Below are positions 1-4,426 of a DNA stretch of 7,157 nucleotides, piece by piece. How positions within the stretch are numbered: the stretch's first letter is position 1; each line of letters opens with the position of its first letter. A model generated the notes under the pieces. It saw only the letters and a program-made list of their open reading frames with translations, had not been told where the DNA came from and searched no databases. The translations under genes were made by a program, and so were the position numbers. This DNA comes from UBA5314 sp039679855 (lineage in GTDB: Bacteria > Bacillota > Syntrophomonadia > Syntrophomonadales > Syntrophomonadaceae). The stretch spans positions 1 through 7,157 of the forward strand of contig JBDKUE010000110.1 of NCBI GenBank assembly GCA_039679855.1, written 5' to 3'.

Positions 1-248
1 AGCTGAAAGCAGCCGGAAGTCCGGAAGCGGTTAAAGAAGAGATGGGCGACCTGATCTTTGCCCTGGTAAATGTAGCCCGGATGAAAGGAGTCGAACCGGA
101 GGACGCCCTGCAGGAGTGCAGCGACAAGTTTACCCGGCGCTTCAATTTCATCGAGGACCGCATCGCGGAAAACCGACAGACCCTGGGCGAAGTACCTCTG
201 GAAGCCATGGATGAGTTGTGGAATGAGGCCAAAAAAAGGGGCTTATAA
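1..248 (+). CDS. mazG: MazG-family nucleoside triphosphate pyrophosphohydrolase, C-terminal part (5' end outside the window)
   Basis: The gene enters from the left edge; the first complete in-frame codon is at position 3 and the stop is TAA at 246-248. The visible peptide includes EEMGDLIFALVNVARMKG, then EDALQECSDKF and RRFNFIEDRI. This is the typical second MazG domain: an EE..D metal-binding helix followed by a helix ending in R(R)F.(F/Y)IE. Family members hydrolyse NTPs to NMP and pyrophosphate, probably removing aberrant nucleotides. In Bacillus the homologue (yabN) is a fusion of a tetrapyrrole-methylase domain and MazG, located directly before yabO; whether this copy has that fusion cannot be seen. 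The synteny with rqcP/yabP/yabQ supports the call. Substrate specificity is not readable from the fragment. Confidence 0.9.
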   Translation, partial: LKAAGSPEAVKEEMGDLIFALVNVARMKGVEPEDALQECSDKFTRRFNFIEDRIAENRQTLGEVPLEAMDELWNEAKKRGL

Positions 249-266
249 AACCCTGAAATATAATAA

Positions 267-295
267 GCAGGAATATTCATCCTGGCATCGAATAG
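267..295 (+). promoter_or_regulatory. Candidate sigma-H promoter of the HU gene
   Basis: GCAGGAATA (267-275) matches the sigma-H -35 consensus RnAGGAwWW at every position. After an 11-base spacer, ATCGAAT (287-293) matches the -10 RnnGAAT. The expected start of transcription falls near 300, about 30 bases before the HU start codon. The spacer between mazG and HU also contains TATAAT (259-264), but I see no -35 box at a usable distance upstream of it. Match is seen in sequence; use by sigma-H is inferred. Confidence 0.55.
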
Positions 296-332
296 CCCAT
301 TATATAAAAAATGATTATGGGAGGTAGTAAAT

Positions 333-605
333 ATGAATAAAGCTGATATTGTCGAACAAATGGCGGAGATTCTGGGCAAAAGCAAAAAAGACAGTGAAAA
401 AATATTTAATTGCTTGATGGACTGTTTTGAAGAAGCCCTGGTTGACGGGGAAAAGATTCAGCTGGTGGGCTTTGGCACCCTTGAAGTGCGCGAACGGCAG
501 CCGCGCAAGGGCCGCAATCCGCAGAGTGGTGAAGTTATCAATATCCCGGGCGGTAGGGTACCAGCCTTTAAACCCGGCAAGGCCTTAAAGGATGCCGTAA
601 AATAA
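333..605 (+). CDS. hup: HU-family histone-like DNA-binding protein
   Basis: A 90-residue protein, the normal HU length. It starts MNKADIVEQMAE, has the two dimerisation helices (about 3-37), the GFGTLEVRER strand (46-55), the RNP tip of the DNA-binding arm (61-63, with intercalating Pro63) and the closing PAFKPGKALKDAV helix (77-89). HU dimers bend and compact DNA non-specifically in the nucleoid. Shine-Dalgarno GGGAGGT (319-325) lies 7 bases before the ATG. The arm reads IPGGRVPAFKPG, where many HUs have IPASKVPAFKAG. Two cysteines (Cys27, Cys31) one turn apart in the second helix are unusual, since most bacterial HUs have none. HU between mazG and rqcP is a Clostridia-type arrangement. It probably shares a transcript with rqcP, which begins one base after the HU stop. 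Confidence 0.97.
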   Translation: MNKADIVEQMAEILGKSKKDSEKIFNCLMDCFEEALVDGEKIQLVGFGTLEVRERQPRKGRNPQSGEVINIPGGRVPAFKPGKALKDAVK

Positions 606-606
606 G

Positions 607-849
607 ATGCGCCTGGACAAATTCCTCAAAGTATCAAGGATTATCAAACGCCGTACCTTAGCCAAGGATTTTGCGGAAAACGAAAGGGTCATGTTGAATG
701 GCCGCTTGGCCAAACCGGCCAGTGAAGTAAAAAAGGGCGACCTCATTACCGTGCAGTTGGGAGACCGTAAAACCGTTTATGAAATCCTGGACATTAAAGA
801 CAATGTTAAGACAAGTGATGCCAAAAACCTCTACCGTATAGTAGAGTAG
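607..849 (+). CDS. rqcP: RqcP (YabO), S4-domain ribosome-associated quality control factor
   Basis: An 80-residue protein consisting almost entirely of one S4 RNA-binding domain: MRLDKFLKVSRIIKRRTLAK, then VMLNGRLAKPASEVKKGD and a short C-terminal strand. It closely resembles Bacillus subtilis YabO/RqcP, including the N-terminal RLDKFLKVSR and the KRR stretch at 14-16. In that system RqcP binds the 50S subunit with RqcH and the stalled peptidyl-tRNA, supporting C-terminal alanine tailing of stalled nascent chains. Hsp15 is the related Gram-negative family, but the length and the mazG-yabP context favour RqcP. The gene begins one base after the HU stop codon; a weak AAAGGA (587-592) inside HU is the only Shine-Dalgarno, so translational coupling is likely. 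Confidence 0.94.
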   Translation: MRLDKFLKVSRIIKRRTLAKDFAENERVMLNGRLAKPASEVKKGDLITVQLGDRKTVYEILDIKDNVKTSDAKNLYRIVE

Positions 850-879
850 GATATGTTCAAAGTCGTAATAAACATCGTT

Positions 880-919
880 AGCACCGGGCTGATTCCTTCA
901 GGTCCGGTGTTTCATTTTG
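880..919 (+). terminator. Intrinsic terminator after HU-rqcP
   Basis: CACCGG (882-887) pairs with CCGGTG (904-909). The stem is extended outward by a G-U (881/910) and an A-U pair (880/911), and an inner CTG/CAG (889-891/899-901) can close the loop. A T-rich stretch (910-919) follows. It lies 30 bases after the rqcP stop and upstream of the inserted element, so it ends the HU-rqcP unit. The interrupted T tract lowers certainty. Confidence 0.6.
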
Positions 920-937
920 TAAAAATACCGCAGCCAT

Positions 938-1161
938 GCTGTAGTACACTGTCAACCCTAATTCTGCATACCATCGCCGGTTAGATTTCCGTATGACTGC
1001 GTTGTCGTCAATCGCAATACGTCCAGTATTACTCAATCCTGACGCCCATGGACGGGCTAATGCAGCGGTGCCAGGATGGCAAGGAGCTGCGACCGCCTTG
1101 TCCTACAAAAATCTTCCTCGCCGAGTGATATGCAGAATTAGGGTTGACAGTGTACTAGCTG
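938..1161. mobile_element. 216-bp MITE-like element with 29-bp perfect terminal inverted repeats and a candidate 4-bp target duplication
   Basis: Positions 942-970 (beginning TAGTACACTGTCAACCC) are the exact reverse complement of 1129-1157 (ending GGGTTGACAGTGTACTA). The symmetry breaks at 941/1158, where both sides carry the same direct GCTG (938-941 and 1158-1161), as expected for a target-site duplication. The interior (971-1128) keeps looser complementarity just inside the ends and contains small hairpins, such as GCCC/GGGC (1043-1056 region) and TGCCA/TGGCA (1069-1081). No meaningful ORF lies inside, so it would depend on a transposase elsewhere. It sits in the 387-base gap between rqcP and yabP, after the terminator and 19 bases before the proposed yabP promoter, so it breaks neither. 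The family is not recognised. The repeat structure is certain; transposon origin is inferred. Confidence 0.75.
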
Positions 1162-1175
1162 TCTGATTATCGGTG

Positions 1176-1204
1176 GCATAAAAAAAGCCGGGTCGCATAT
1201 CTAT
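1176..1204 (+). promoter_or_regulatory. Candidate sigma-E (mother-cell) promoter of yabPQ
   Basis: GCATAAA (1176-1182) resembles the sigma-E -35 (GHATATT-like). After 13 bases, CATATCTAT (1196-1204) resembles the -10 CATAcAAT. Bacillus yabP belongs to the early mother-cell class, which supports the reading. The same stretch also contains AAAAAGCC (1182-1189) and GGCTTTTT (1215-1222), complementary arms with a 25-base loop just ahead of the Shine-Dalgarno. These could form a leader hairpin, or a terminator-like structure, but no separate role is shown. Confidence 0.4.
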
Positions 1205-1236
1205 TATCAGATTAGGCTTTTTAAGGAGGCGGCGAG

Positions 1237-1506
1237 ATGGCCGAGCATTTTATCAAATTAACCAATCGTAAAAACATGGAGCTTGCCGGGGTCAACAACG
1301 TGATCAACTTTGATGAGCAGGAAATAGTTCTCGACACCTCGATGGGAACCCTGTTTGTGGTGGGCGAGGACCTGCATATCAACCTGCTCAAGCTGGATGA
1401 AGGCAAGGTTGCTTTAGAAGGAGGCGTGAATAGTATAATGTATAAGGCCCCGGGAATCGATATGAAAAGTAAGAGCAAAAATATCCTGGGGCGCCTTTTA
1501 AAATAA
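1237..1506 (+). CDS. yabP: YabP, sporulation protein
   Basis: An 89-residue protein with the YabP/YqfC-family pattern: H.IKLTNRKNMELAGV (4-18), the FDEQEIVLDT strand pair (25-34), GTLFVVGEDLHI (37-48) and a final EGGVNSIMY turn (61-69). There is no signal peptide or membrane segment. In Bacillus, yabP is a mother-cell gene needed for efficient sporulation; its biochemical role is not established. The related YqfC is also a sporulation protein. Shine-Dalgarno AAGGAGG (1223-1229) sits 7 bases before the ATG, which settles the start. YabQ follows after a 79-base gap without a terminator or promoter that I can see, so the two are likely co-transcribed. The basic, serine/lysine-rich tail (about 76-89) is the least conserved-looking part. 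Confidence 0.93.
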   Translation: MAEHFIKLTNRKNMELAGVNNVINFDEQEIVLDTSMGTLFVVGEDLHINLLKLDEGKVALEGGVNSIMYKAPGIDMKSKSKNILGRLLK

Positions 1507-1576
1507 CTGGCATTGGCAAGACTTCTTGGCGCCTTCCAGCAGCTAGGGGTACTGGCGGGCGCAGATGTCTTTTTAT

Positions 1577-1588
1577 GGAGGGGATATG
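1577..1588 (+). promoter_or_regulatory. Ribosome binding site deciding the yabQ start
   Basis: GGAGG (1577-1581) lies 4 bases before ATG 1586-1588. The in-frame upstream ATG at 1565 has no comparable site, and the seven residues it would add (MSFYGGD) are encoded across this Shine-Dalgarno. The downstream ATG is therefore preferred. Confidence 0.65.
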
Positions 1589-2011
1589 CCCGATCTTTTG
1601 AACCAGATTTGCGCCTTTCTCCTGACCTTGCTGATCGGAATTTTGCTCGGAATAATAATTCATTTTTACCAGTTGACGGTTCGCAAAAGCCGGCTTCGTA
1701 AAGTTTTTCTGATCATACAGGATTGTAGCCTGTGGATCCTGCTTATCGCCCTGATTTTTTCCGGCCTGGTCCTGATAAATCTGGGGGAATTGCGGGTCTA
1801 CGTTTTTGTTGCTTTGATCATCGGAGTCCTTATTTATTACCGGTACGGAGCCCGTCATCTGCATCGTCCGCTGGCGGCCCTGGCCAGGGTGGTTGTAGGC
1901 TGCTTTTCCTGGCTAAAACACCAGCTGGCCAAACCGTTCCTAAGCCTGGGAAAAGCGCTGAAAAATTACTATGCCCGGAAGGCGGAGGAGGCCGAGCCTC
2001 CTGATATTTAA
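1586..2011 (+). CDS. yabQ: YabQ, sporulation membrane protein
   Basis: A 141-residue integral membrane protein. Hydrophobic segments lie at about 8-27, 42-64 and 71-86. Family landmarks are visible: the short N-terminal LLNQICAFL lead-in, D46 and W50 at the start of the second segment, and the NLGELRVYVF block (65-74) joining segments two and three, which resembles NEGEFRIYIF of Bacillus YabQ. YabQ is required for spore formation in Bacillus, where it localises to the forespore-surrounding membranes and affects cortex formation; the molecular mechanism is unknown. The C-terminal 55 residues are basic and amphipathic, then end in an acidic EEAEPPDI tail. The start at 1586 is chosen for its Shine-Dalgarno; an alternative at 1565 would give 148 residues. 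Confidence 0.9.
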   Translation: MPDLLNQICAFLLTLLIGILLGIIIHFYQLTVRKSRLRKVFLIIQDCSLWILLIALIFSGLVLINLGELRVYVFVALIIGVLIYYRYGARHLHRPLAALARVVVGCFSWLKHQLAKPFLSLGKALKNYYARKAEEAEPPDI

Positions 2012-2028
2012 AAAAATTTAGGTCTTTA

Positions 2029-2058
2029 GCAGGAATACCCAGTCCCTTTGACGAATAA
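2029..2058 (+). promoter_or_regulatory. Candidate sigma-H promoter (perfect consensus) of the HTH-divIC unit
   Basis: GCAGGAATA (2029-2037) fits RnAGGAwWW exactly. A 12-base spacer follows, then GACGAATAA (2050-2058) fits RnnGAATww exactly. Transcription would start near 2065, about 47 bases before the ATG of the small HTH gene. The -10 overlaps TGACGAA (2049-2055), which also matches the Spo0A box TGnCGAA, though the shared GAA makes this less independent. The -35 is identical to that proposed for HU. Confidence 0.6.
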
Positions 2059-2111
2059 AAACGTACACTTTTCCACTCTATTTGGTAAATTTATCAGATG
2101 AGGGTTTTATC

Positions 2112-2345
2112 ATGAGAATCGAAATTCGCGGCGCGGAAAAATTGACATTTGCTGAAAAACAGGTGGTTGTCTTAAAAGAAATGGGCAAGACGGTTGAAGA
2201 AATGGCCCGGCAGCTCAAGACCAACCCTGGCAGTGTATTGGCCTTATTAAATCGCGCCAATTCCAAAGGATATAAATCAGTTATAGTAATACCTGGAGAG
2301 GTACTCGGTTTGGCTGAAGAGGAGGACTCGGATGGCCAAGGCTAA
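2112..2345 (+). CDS. Small helix-turn-helix protein of unknown function, overlapping divIC
   Basis: A 77-residue soluble protein. LTFAEKQVVVLKEMGKTVEE (11-30), MARQLKTN and PGSVLALLNRANSKG (39-53) form a three-helix pattern like sigma-70 region 4 or the LuxR/GerE HTH: helix 1 about 12-24, a glycine turn at 25, helix 2 about 27-35, recognition helix about 39-49. A hydrophobic strand, YKSVIVIPGEVLGL (54-67), and an acidic tail follow. No receiver, sigma region 2 or other domain is present. GAGGG (2100-2104) lies 7 bases before ATG 2112, favoured over an in-frame TTG at 2082. The last 14 bases overlap divIC, whose Shine-Dalgarno lies inside this gene, so the two are translationally linked. Bacillus has no gene here that I recall. 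DNA binding is inferred from the fold pattern; a protein- or RNA-binding role is possible. Confidence 0.8.
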   Translation: MRIEIRGAEKLTFAEKQVVVLKEMGKTVEEMARQLKTNPGSVLALLNRANSKGYKSVIVIPGEVLGLAEEEDSDGQG

Positions 2346-2628
2346 GAAAACCGGCCAACCGGCCAGGGCCAAATTAATAGTAAGCTGCCTTTTGCTGGGG
2401 CTGGCGGCCTGGGCGGTAGTTCCGCGCGCCCTTACGGTTCACGATCTGGGCCAGCGCAAAGCGGTGCTGGAGCAGCGCAAGGCGGCCCTGCTGGAAAAAA
2501 ACCAGCAGCTCACCCTGGAAAAAAATTCTCTGAACTCTCCAGAGACAATTGAGCGTATAGCCCGGGAACGTCTGGGCATGTTAAAGAACGGAGAACGGTA
2601 TATAGTGACGAAACAGGGCGATAATTAG
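2332..2628 (+). CDS. divIC: Septum formation initiator DivIC (FtsB-like cell-division protein)
   Basis: A 98-residue bitopic membrane protein. It has a basic cytoplasmic N terminus (1-14), one transmembrane segment (about 15-33), an extracytoplasmic coiled coil (about 36-68, rich in K/E/Q/L) and the conserved closing motif ETIERIARERLGMLKNGE (71-88). In Firmicutes DivIC pairs with FtsL and DivIB at the division site, where the complex activates septal peptidoglycan synthesis by the FtsW-PBP2B pair. Shine-Dalgarno GAGGAGG (2319-2325) is 6 bases before the ATG. The position between yabQ and yabR is the standard one for divIC. FtsL has the same layout but normally sits in the dcw cluster, so DivIC is the better name. 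Confidence 0.92.
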   Translation: MAKAKKTGQPARAKLIVSCLLLGLAAWAVVPRALTVHDLGQRKAVLEQRKAALLEKNQQLTLEKNSLNSPETIERIARERLGMLKNGERYIVTKQGDN

Positions 2629-2653
2629 CCTAGATTATGATTATCGTTTTATA

Positions 2654-2682
2654 TTGACTACATTTGAGGGTTTTAATAAAAT
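2654..2682 (+). promoter_or_regulatory. Sigma-A promoter of yabR
   Basis: TTGACT (2654-2659) and TAAAAT (2677-2682) are separated by exactly 17 bases, each one mismatch from consensus, in an AT-rich stretch after divIC. Transcription would start near 2689, about 30 bases before the yabR ATG. This suggests YabR is made vegetatively, independent of the upstream units. Confidence 0.65.
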
Positions 2683-2718
2683 TAAGCTAGCGACTTCTTG
2701 AGGGGGATATCACACTAT

Positions 2719-3189
2719 ATGCCTACTGAACAAACAAATATTGTTCCTGGTGAGGTTCTTGAAGGCAGGGTGCAGGGCATCACTAAATTCGGCGCATTTA
2801 TTGAGTTGCCGGGGGGATCTGTAGGACTGGTTCACATTTCGGAGATAGCTGATACCTATGTAAAGGATGTCAAAGACTTCATTAAAGAAGGCGACATCGT
2901 CAAGGTCAAGGTATTGAATGTGGCGGGGAAAAAGATCGGACTGTCGATCAAGCAGGCCCTACCTCCCAAACCCGTTGAAAGCAGACCGGTGCATACCCAA
3001 CACGCCCGCAGGGAGTCGGACGGTTATTCCGGAGGAGGCGGCCGTTATCAGGGTGGAGGCGGCCCCAGGAGCAGCAGCGGTCCGGCCAACCTTGATGACA
3101 AGATAGCTAAATTCCTCAAGGAAAGTGATGAAAGAATGCAGCCCCTCAAACATCGTATGGAACAAAAAAGGAGAAACCGCACCTATTAG
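2719..3189 (+). CDS. yabR: YabR-type S1 RNA-binding protein
   Basis: A 156-residue protein with one S1 (OB-fold) domain at about 9-79: PGEVLEGRVQGITKFGAFIE, then GLVHISEIAD.YVKDVKD and GKKIGLSIKQA. These are the FGAF, GLVHISE and GLSIK landmarks of Bacillus YabR and YugI (GSP13). A flexible linker with two GGGG blocks separated by RYQ (105-115) follows, then a charged helix (about 124-152: LDDKIAKFLKESDERM, ending in a KRRNR basic tail) also seen in YabR. Family members bind RNA and associate with ribosomes; the precise role is open. The ATG at 2719 lies 12 bases after GAGGGGG (2700-2706), a long but usable spacing. The in-frame TTG at 2698 overlaps that site and is rejected. The gene has its own promoter and terminator. 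Confidence 0.92.
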   Translation: MPTEQTNIVPGEVLEGRVQGITKFGAFIELPGGSVGLVHISEIADTYVKDVKDFIKEGDIVKVKVLNVAGKKIGLSIKQALPPKPVESRPVHTQHARRESDGYSGGGGRYQGGGGPRSSSGPANLDDKIAKFLKESDERMQPLKHRMEQKRRNRTY

Positions 3190-3206
3190 GCATATTATTG
3201 ATCAAC

Positions 3207-3239
3207 AAGCACTTCTTGAGAAAGGAGTGCTTATTTTAT
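3207..3239 (+). terminator. Intrinsic terminator of yabR
   Basis: An uninterrupted 11-bp stem, 3207-3217 against 3222-3232 (one G-U pair, AAGCACT/AGTGCTT at its base), closes a GAGA tetraloop and is followed by ATTTTAT. It begins 17 bases after the yabR stop. A near-copy of this hairpin occurs at 3375-3393. Confidence 0.75.
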
Positions 3240-3249
3240 CAAAAACTTT

Positions 3250-3376
3250 CTCAGAGCAAGTAAAAAAGGTGAAGGTCAAGGAAATGCCAGAAGCCGTGAT
3301 TGAGGCGTACAGAAGTACGTTGATTGAACGGGTTGTGGCATTGACGCAGAGATTCGCCTTTTTTAATTGCTCTGAG
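3250..3376. repeat. Long imperfect foldback (127 bp) between yabR and ppx
   Basis: The outer arms 3250-3273 and 3353-3376 pair over 24 positions with one mismatch and one G-U (CTCAGAGCAA end, AAAAAAGG/CCTTTTTT core). After a poorly matched patch, 3283-3297 pairs with 3328-3342 with two mismatches. The apex CGTAC-AGAA-GTACG (3306-3319) forms a perfect 5-bp hairpin with a 4-base loop. The region is flanked by two terminator-like hairpins with the same AGCACT..AGTGCT sequence. It could be a foldback/MITE insertion or a structured small RNA. A direct TTATTG (3195-3200 and 3397-3402) flanks the whole block but is not symmetrical around it. An open frame runs through it, but its peptide resembles nothing known to me and lacks a ribosome binding site. 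Confidence 0.65.
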
Positions 3377-3398
3377 CACTCTTACGGAGTGCTTTTTT
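3375..3398 (+). terminator. Second terminator-like hairpin, just upstream of ppx
   Basis: AGCACTC (3375-3381) pairs with GAGTGCT (3387-3393) around a 5-base loop and is followed by six T residues (3393-3398), a textbook intrinsic terminator. It sits only 14 bases before the ppx Shine-Dalgarno. It would stop any transcript initiated in the foldback, or act as an attenuator for ppx. Its sequence is nearly the same as the yabR terminator hairpin, with a shorter loop. Confidence 0.6.
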
Positions 3399-3426
3399 AT
3401 TGTGTAAAAGCAAGGAGGACGTGTTA

Positions 3427-4317
3427 ATGAACCTGGCAGCCGTCGATATAGGAACCAATTCCTGCCGCCTTTATATAGCCCGGGCTTCGGCGGGTAAGCT
3501 GTTTACCCTGTACCGTGATTTAGAAACCACCCGTATTGGTGAAGGGGTATCGGGCAGCCGTCTATTAAAACCGGAAGCCACCCTGCGCACCGTAGAGTGC
3601 TTGAAACGATATAAAGAAATTATGCAGACTTACCGGGTTAAGAAGCACCGGATTATAGCTACCAGCGCGGTCCGCGAAGCCCGGAACCGGGAGGAGTTCG
3701 TCGCACTGGTCAAGCGGGAGCTGGACCTGACGGTTGAGGTTATCAGTGGAGAGGAAGAGGCCTGGCTAAGCTACCAGGGCGTCGGCCGGGGGCTTGATCT
3801 TACCGGGGAGCCCCTGGTGGCTGATTTAGGCGGCGGCAGTACCGAACTGGTTTGGAGGGAGGCGGGCCGGCTTATGCTGCTTTCCCTTCCGGTGGGTGCG
3901 GTTCGAGCCACGGAAGACGATATGAGCCCTGAACAAGTGGGGGCAGTGCTTGCTCCGCTCACTGCCAGGCGCGATGTCTTTCGCGGCCAGCCCCTGGTTT
4001 TCGTAGGGGGCACGGCAACCAGCGTTGTGGCTATTATGAAGGGTTTAGAGGAATACGAGCGGGAGGCGGTTCACGGTCAGGTCATCAAAGTGAATGAGGT
4101 GCGGCTGGTGTATGAGAAACTGCGGTGCATGAACCTGGAGCAGCTGCAGGCCACGTCGGGTGTCCAAAAAAAGCGGGCTGATATTATCACCAAAGGAGTC
4201 CTGGTCATGCTCTCTATTATTGAGGAAATGGGCAAGGGTGAAGTAATAGTCAGTGAAAGCGATCTGATGGACGCTATTATCTGGGAACTCTATGAAGGAT
4301 ATGAACCAACCCAATAA
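3427..4317 (+). CDS. ppx: Ppx/GppA-family phosphatase (short form)
   Basis: A 296-residue ASKHA-fold phosphatase. The phosphate-1 loop is VDIGTNSCRLYI (6-17), followed by IATSAVREARN (77-87), SGEEEAWLSY (107-116, with the likely catalytic glutamate E111), the phosphate-2 loop VADLGGGSTELVW (131-143), and FVGGTATSV (192-200). It ends SESDLMDAIIWELYE. The length covers only the two ribonuclease-H-like domains; the C-terminal HD-like domain of the roughly 500-residue E. coli Ppx and GppA is absent, as in many Clostridia and Actinobacteria. Such enzymes hydrolyse terminal phosphates of polyphosphate, and some convert pppGpp to ppGpp; sequence alone does not separate the two. AAGGAGG (3412-3418) is 8 bases before ATG 3427, favoured over in-frame GTG 3421 and TTG 3400. 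No clear promoter is visible immediately upstream. The yabR-ppx-spoIIE order recurs in Clostridia as I recall. Confidence 0.92.
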   Translation: MNLAAVDIGTNSCRLYIARASAGKLFTLYRDLETTRIGEGVSGSRLLKPEATLRTVECLKRYKEIMQTYRVKKHRIIATSAVREARNREEFVALVKRELDLTVEVISGEEEAWLSYQGVGRGLDLTGEPLVADLGGGSTELVWREAGRLMLLSLPVGAVRATEDDMSPEQVGAVLAPLTARRDVFRGQPLVFVGGTATSVVAIMKGLEEYEREAVHGQVIKVNEVRLVYEKLRCMNLEQLQATSGVQKKRADIITKGVLVMLSIIEEMGKGEVIVSESDLMDAIIWELYEGYEPTQ

Positions 4318-4343
4318 AAAAGGACTAAATCAGGCAGCCGCTT

Positions 4344-4350
4344 TGTTGAA
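4344..4350 (+). promoter_or_regulatory. Possible upstream Spo0A box of spoIIE
   Basis: TGTTGAA, within TTTGTTGAA (4342-4350), differs by one base from the Spo0A box TGTCGAA. It lies about 77 bases upstream of the proposed spoIIE -35, a distance at which upstream 0A boxes occur in Bacillus promoters. A single short near-match is weak evidence. Apart from this and the promoter at 4427-4459, I see nothing clear in the ppx-spoIIE gap: no ORF, RNA gene or strong terminator. Confidence 0.3.
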
Positions 4351-4426
4351 GTTCTGAATATTCTGTTTGATATACCTGGCTTTTACTGGAAATTTAGCTA
4401 AAAGAAAAAAGTTCATCCCCCGTCTA

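Noticed and set aside
259..264. Perfect TATAAT before HU as a sigma-A -10
   Set aside because: The bases 17 upstream are A/G-rich mazG sequence without a -35 match, and no extended TG motif is present.
850..1236. An RNA gene or riboswitch in the rqcP-yabP gap
   Set aside because: The structure there is explained by the rqcP terminator and the inverted-repeat element; no known riboswitch or tRNA motif was seen.
1388..1864. 158-residue minus-strand ORF across yabP and yabQ
   Set aside because: Antisense to two recognised genes, with a low-complexity N-terminal peptide and no domain.
3341..3367. TTGACG ... TTTAAT as a ppx promoter inside the foldback
   Set aside because: The spacer is only 15 bases and a terminator hairpin follows directly, so it would hardly produce ppx mRNA. 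It is kept only as a possibility for a small RNA.
3125..3427. 100-residue + strand ORF overlapping the end of yabR and the foldback
   Set aside because: It begins inside yabR in another frame, has no ribosome binding site, and runs through two terminator hairpins and a palindrome. The peptide resembles no family I know; openness across a palindrome is likely chance.
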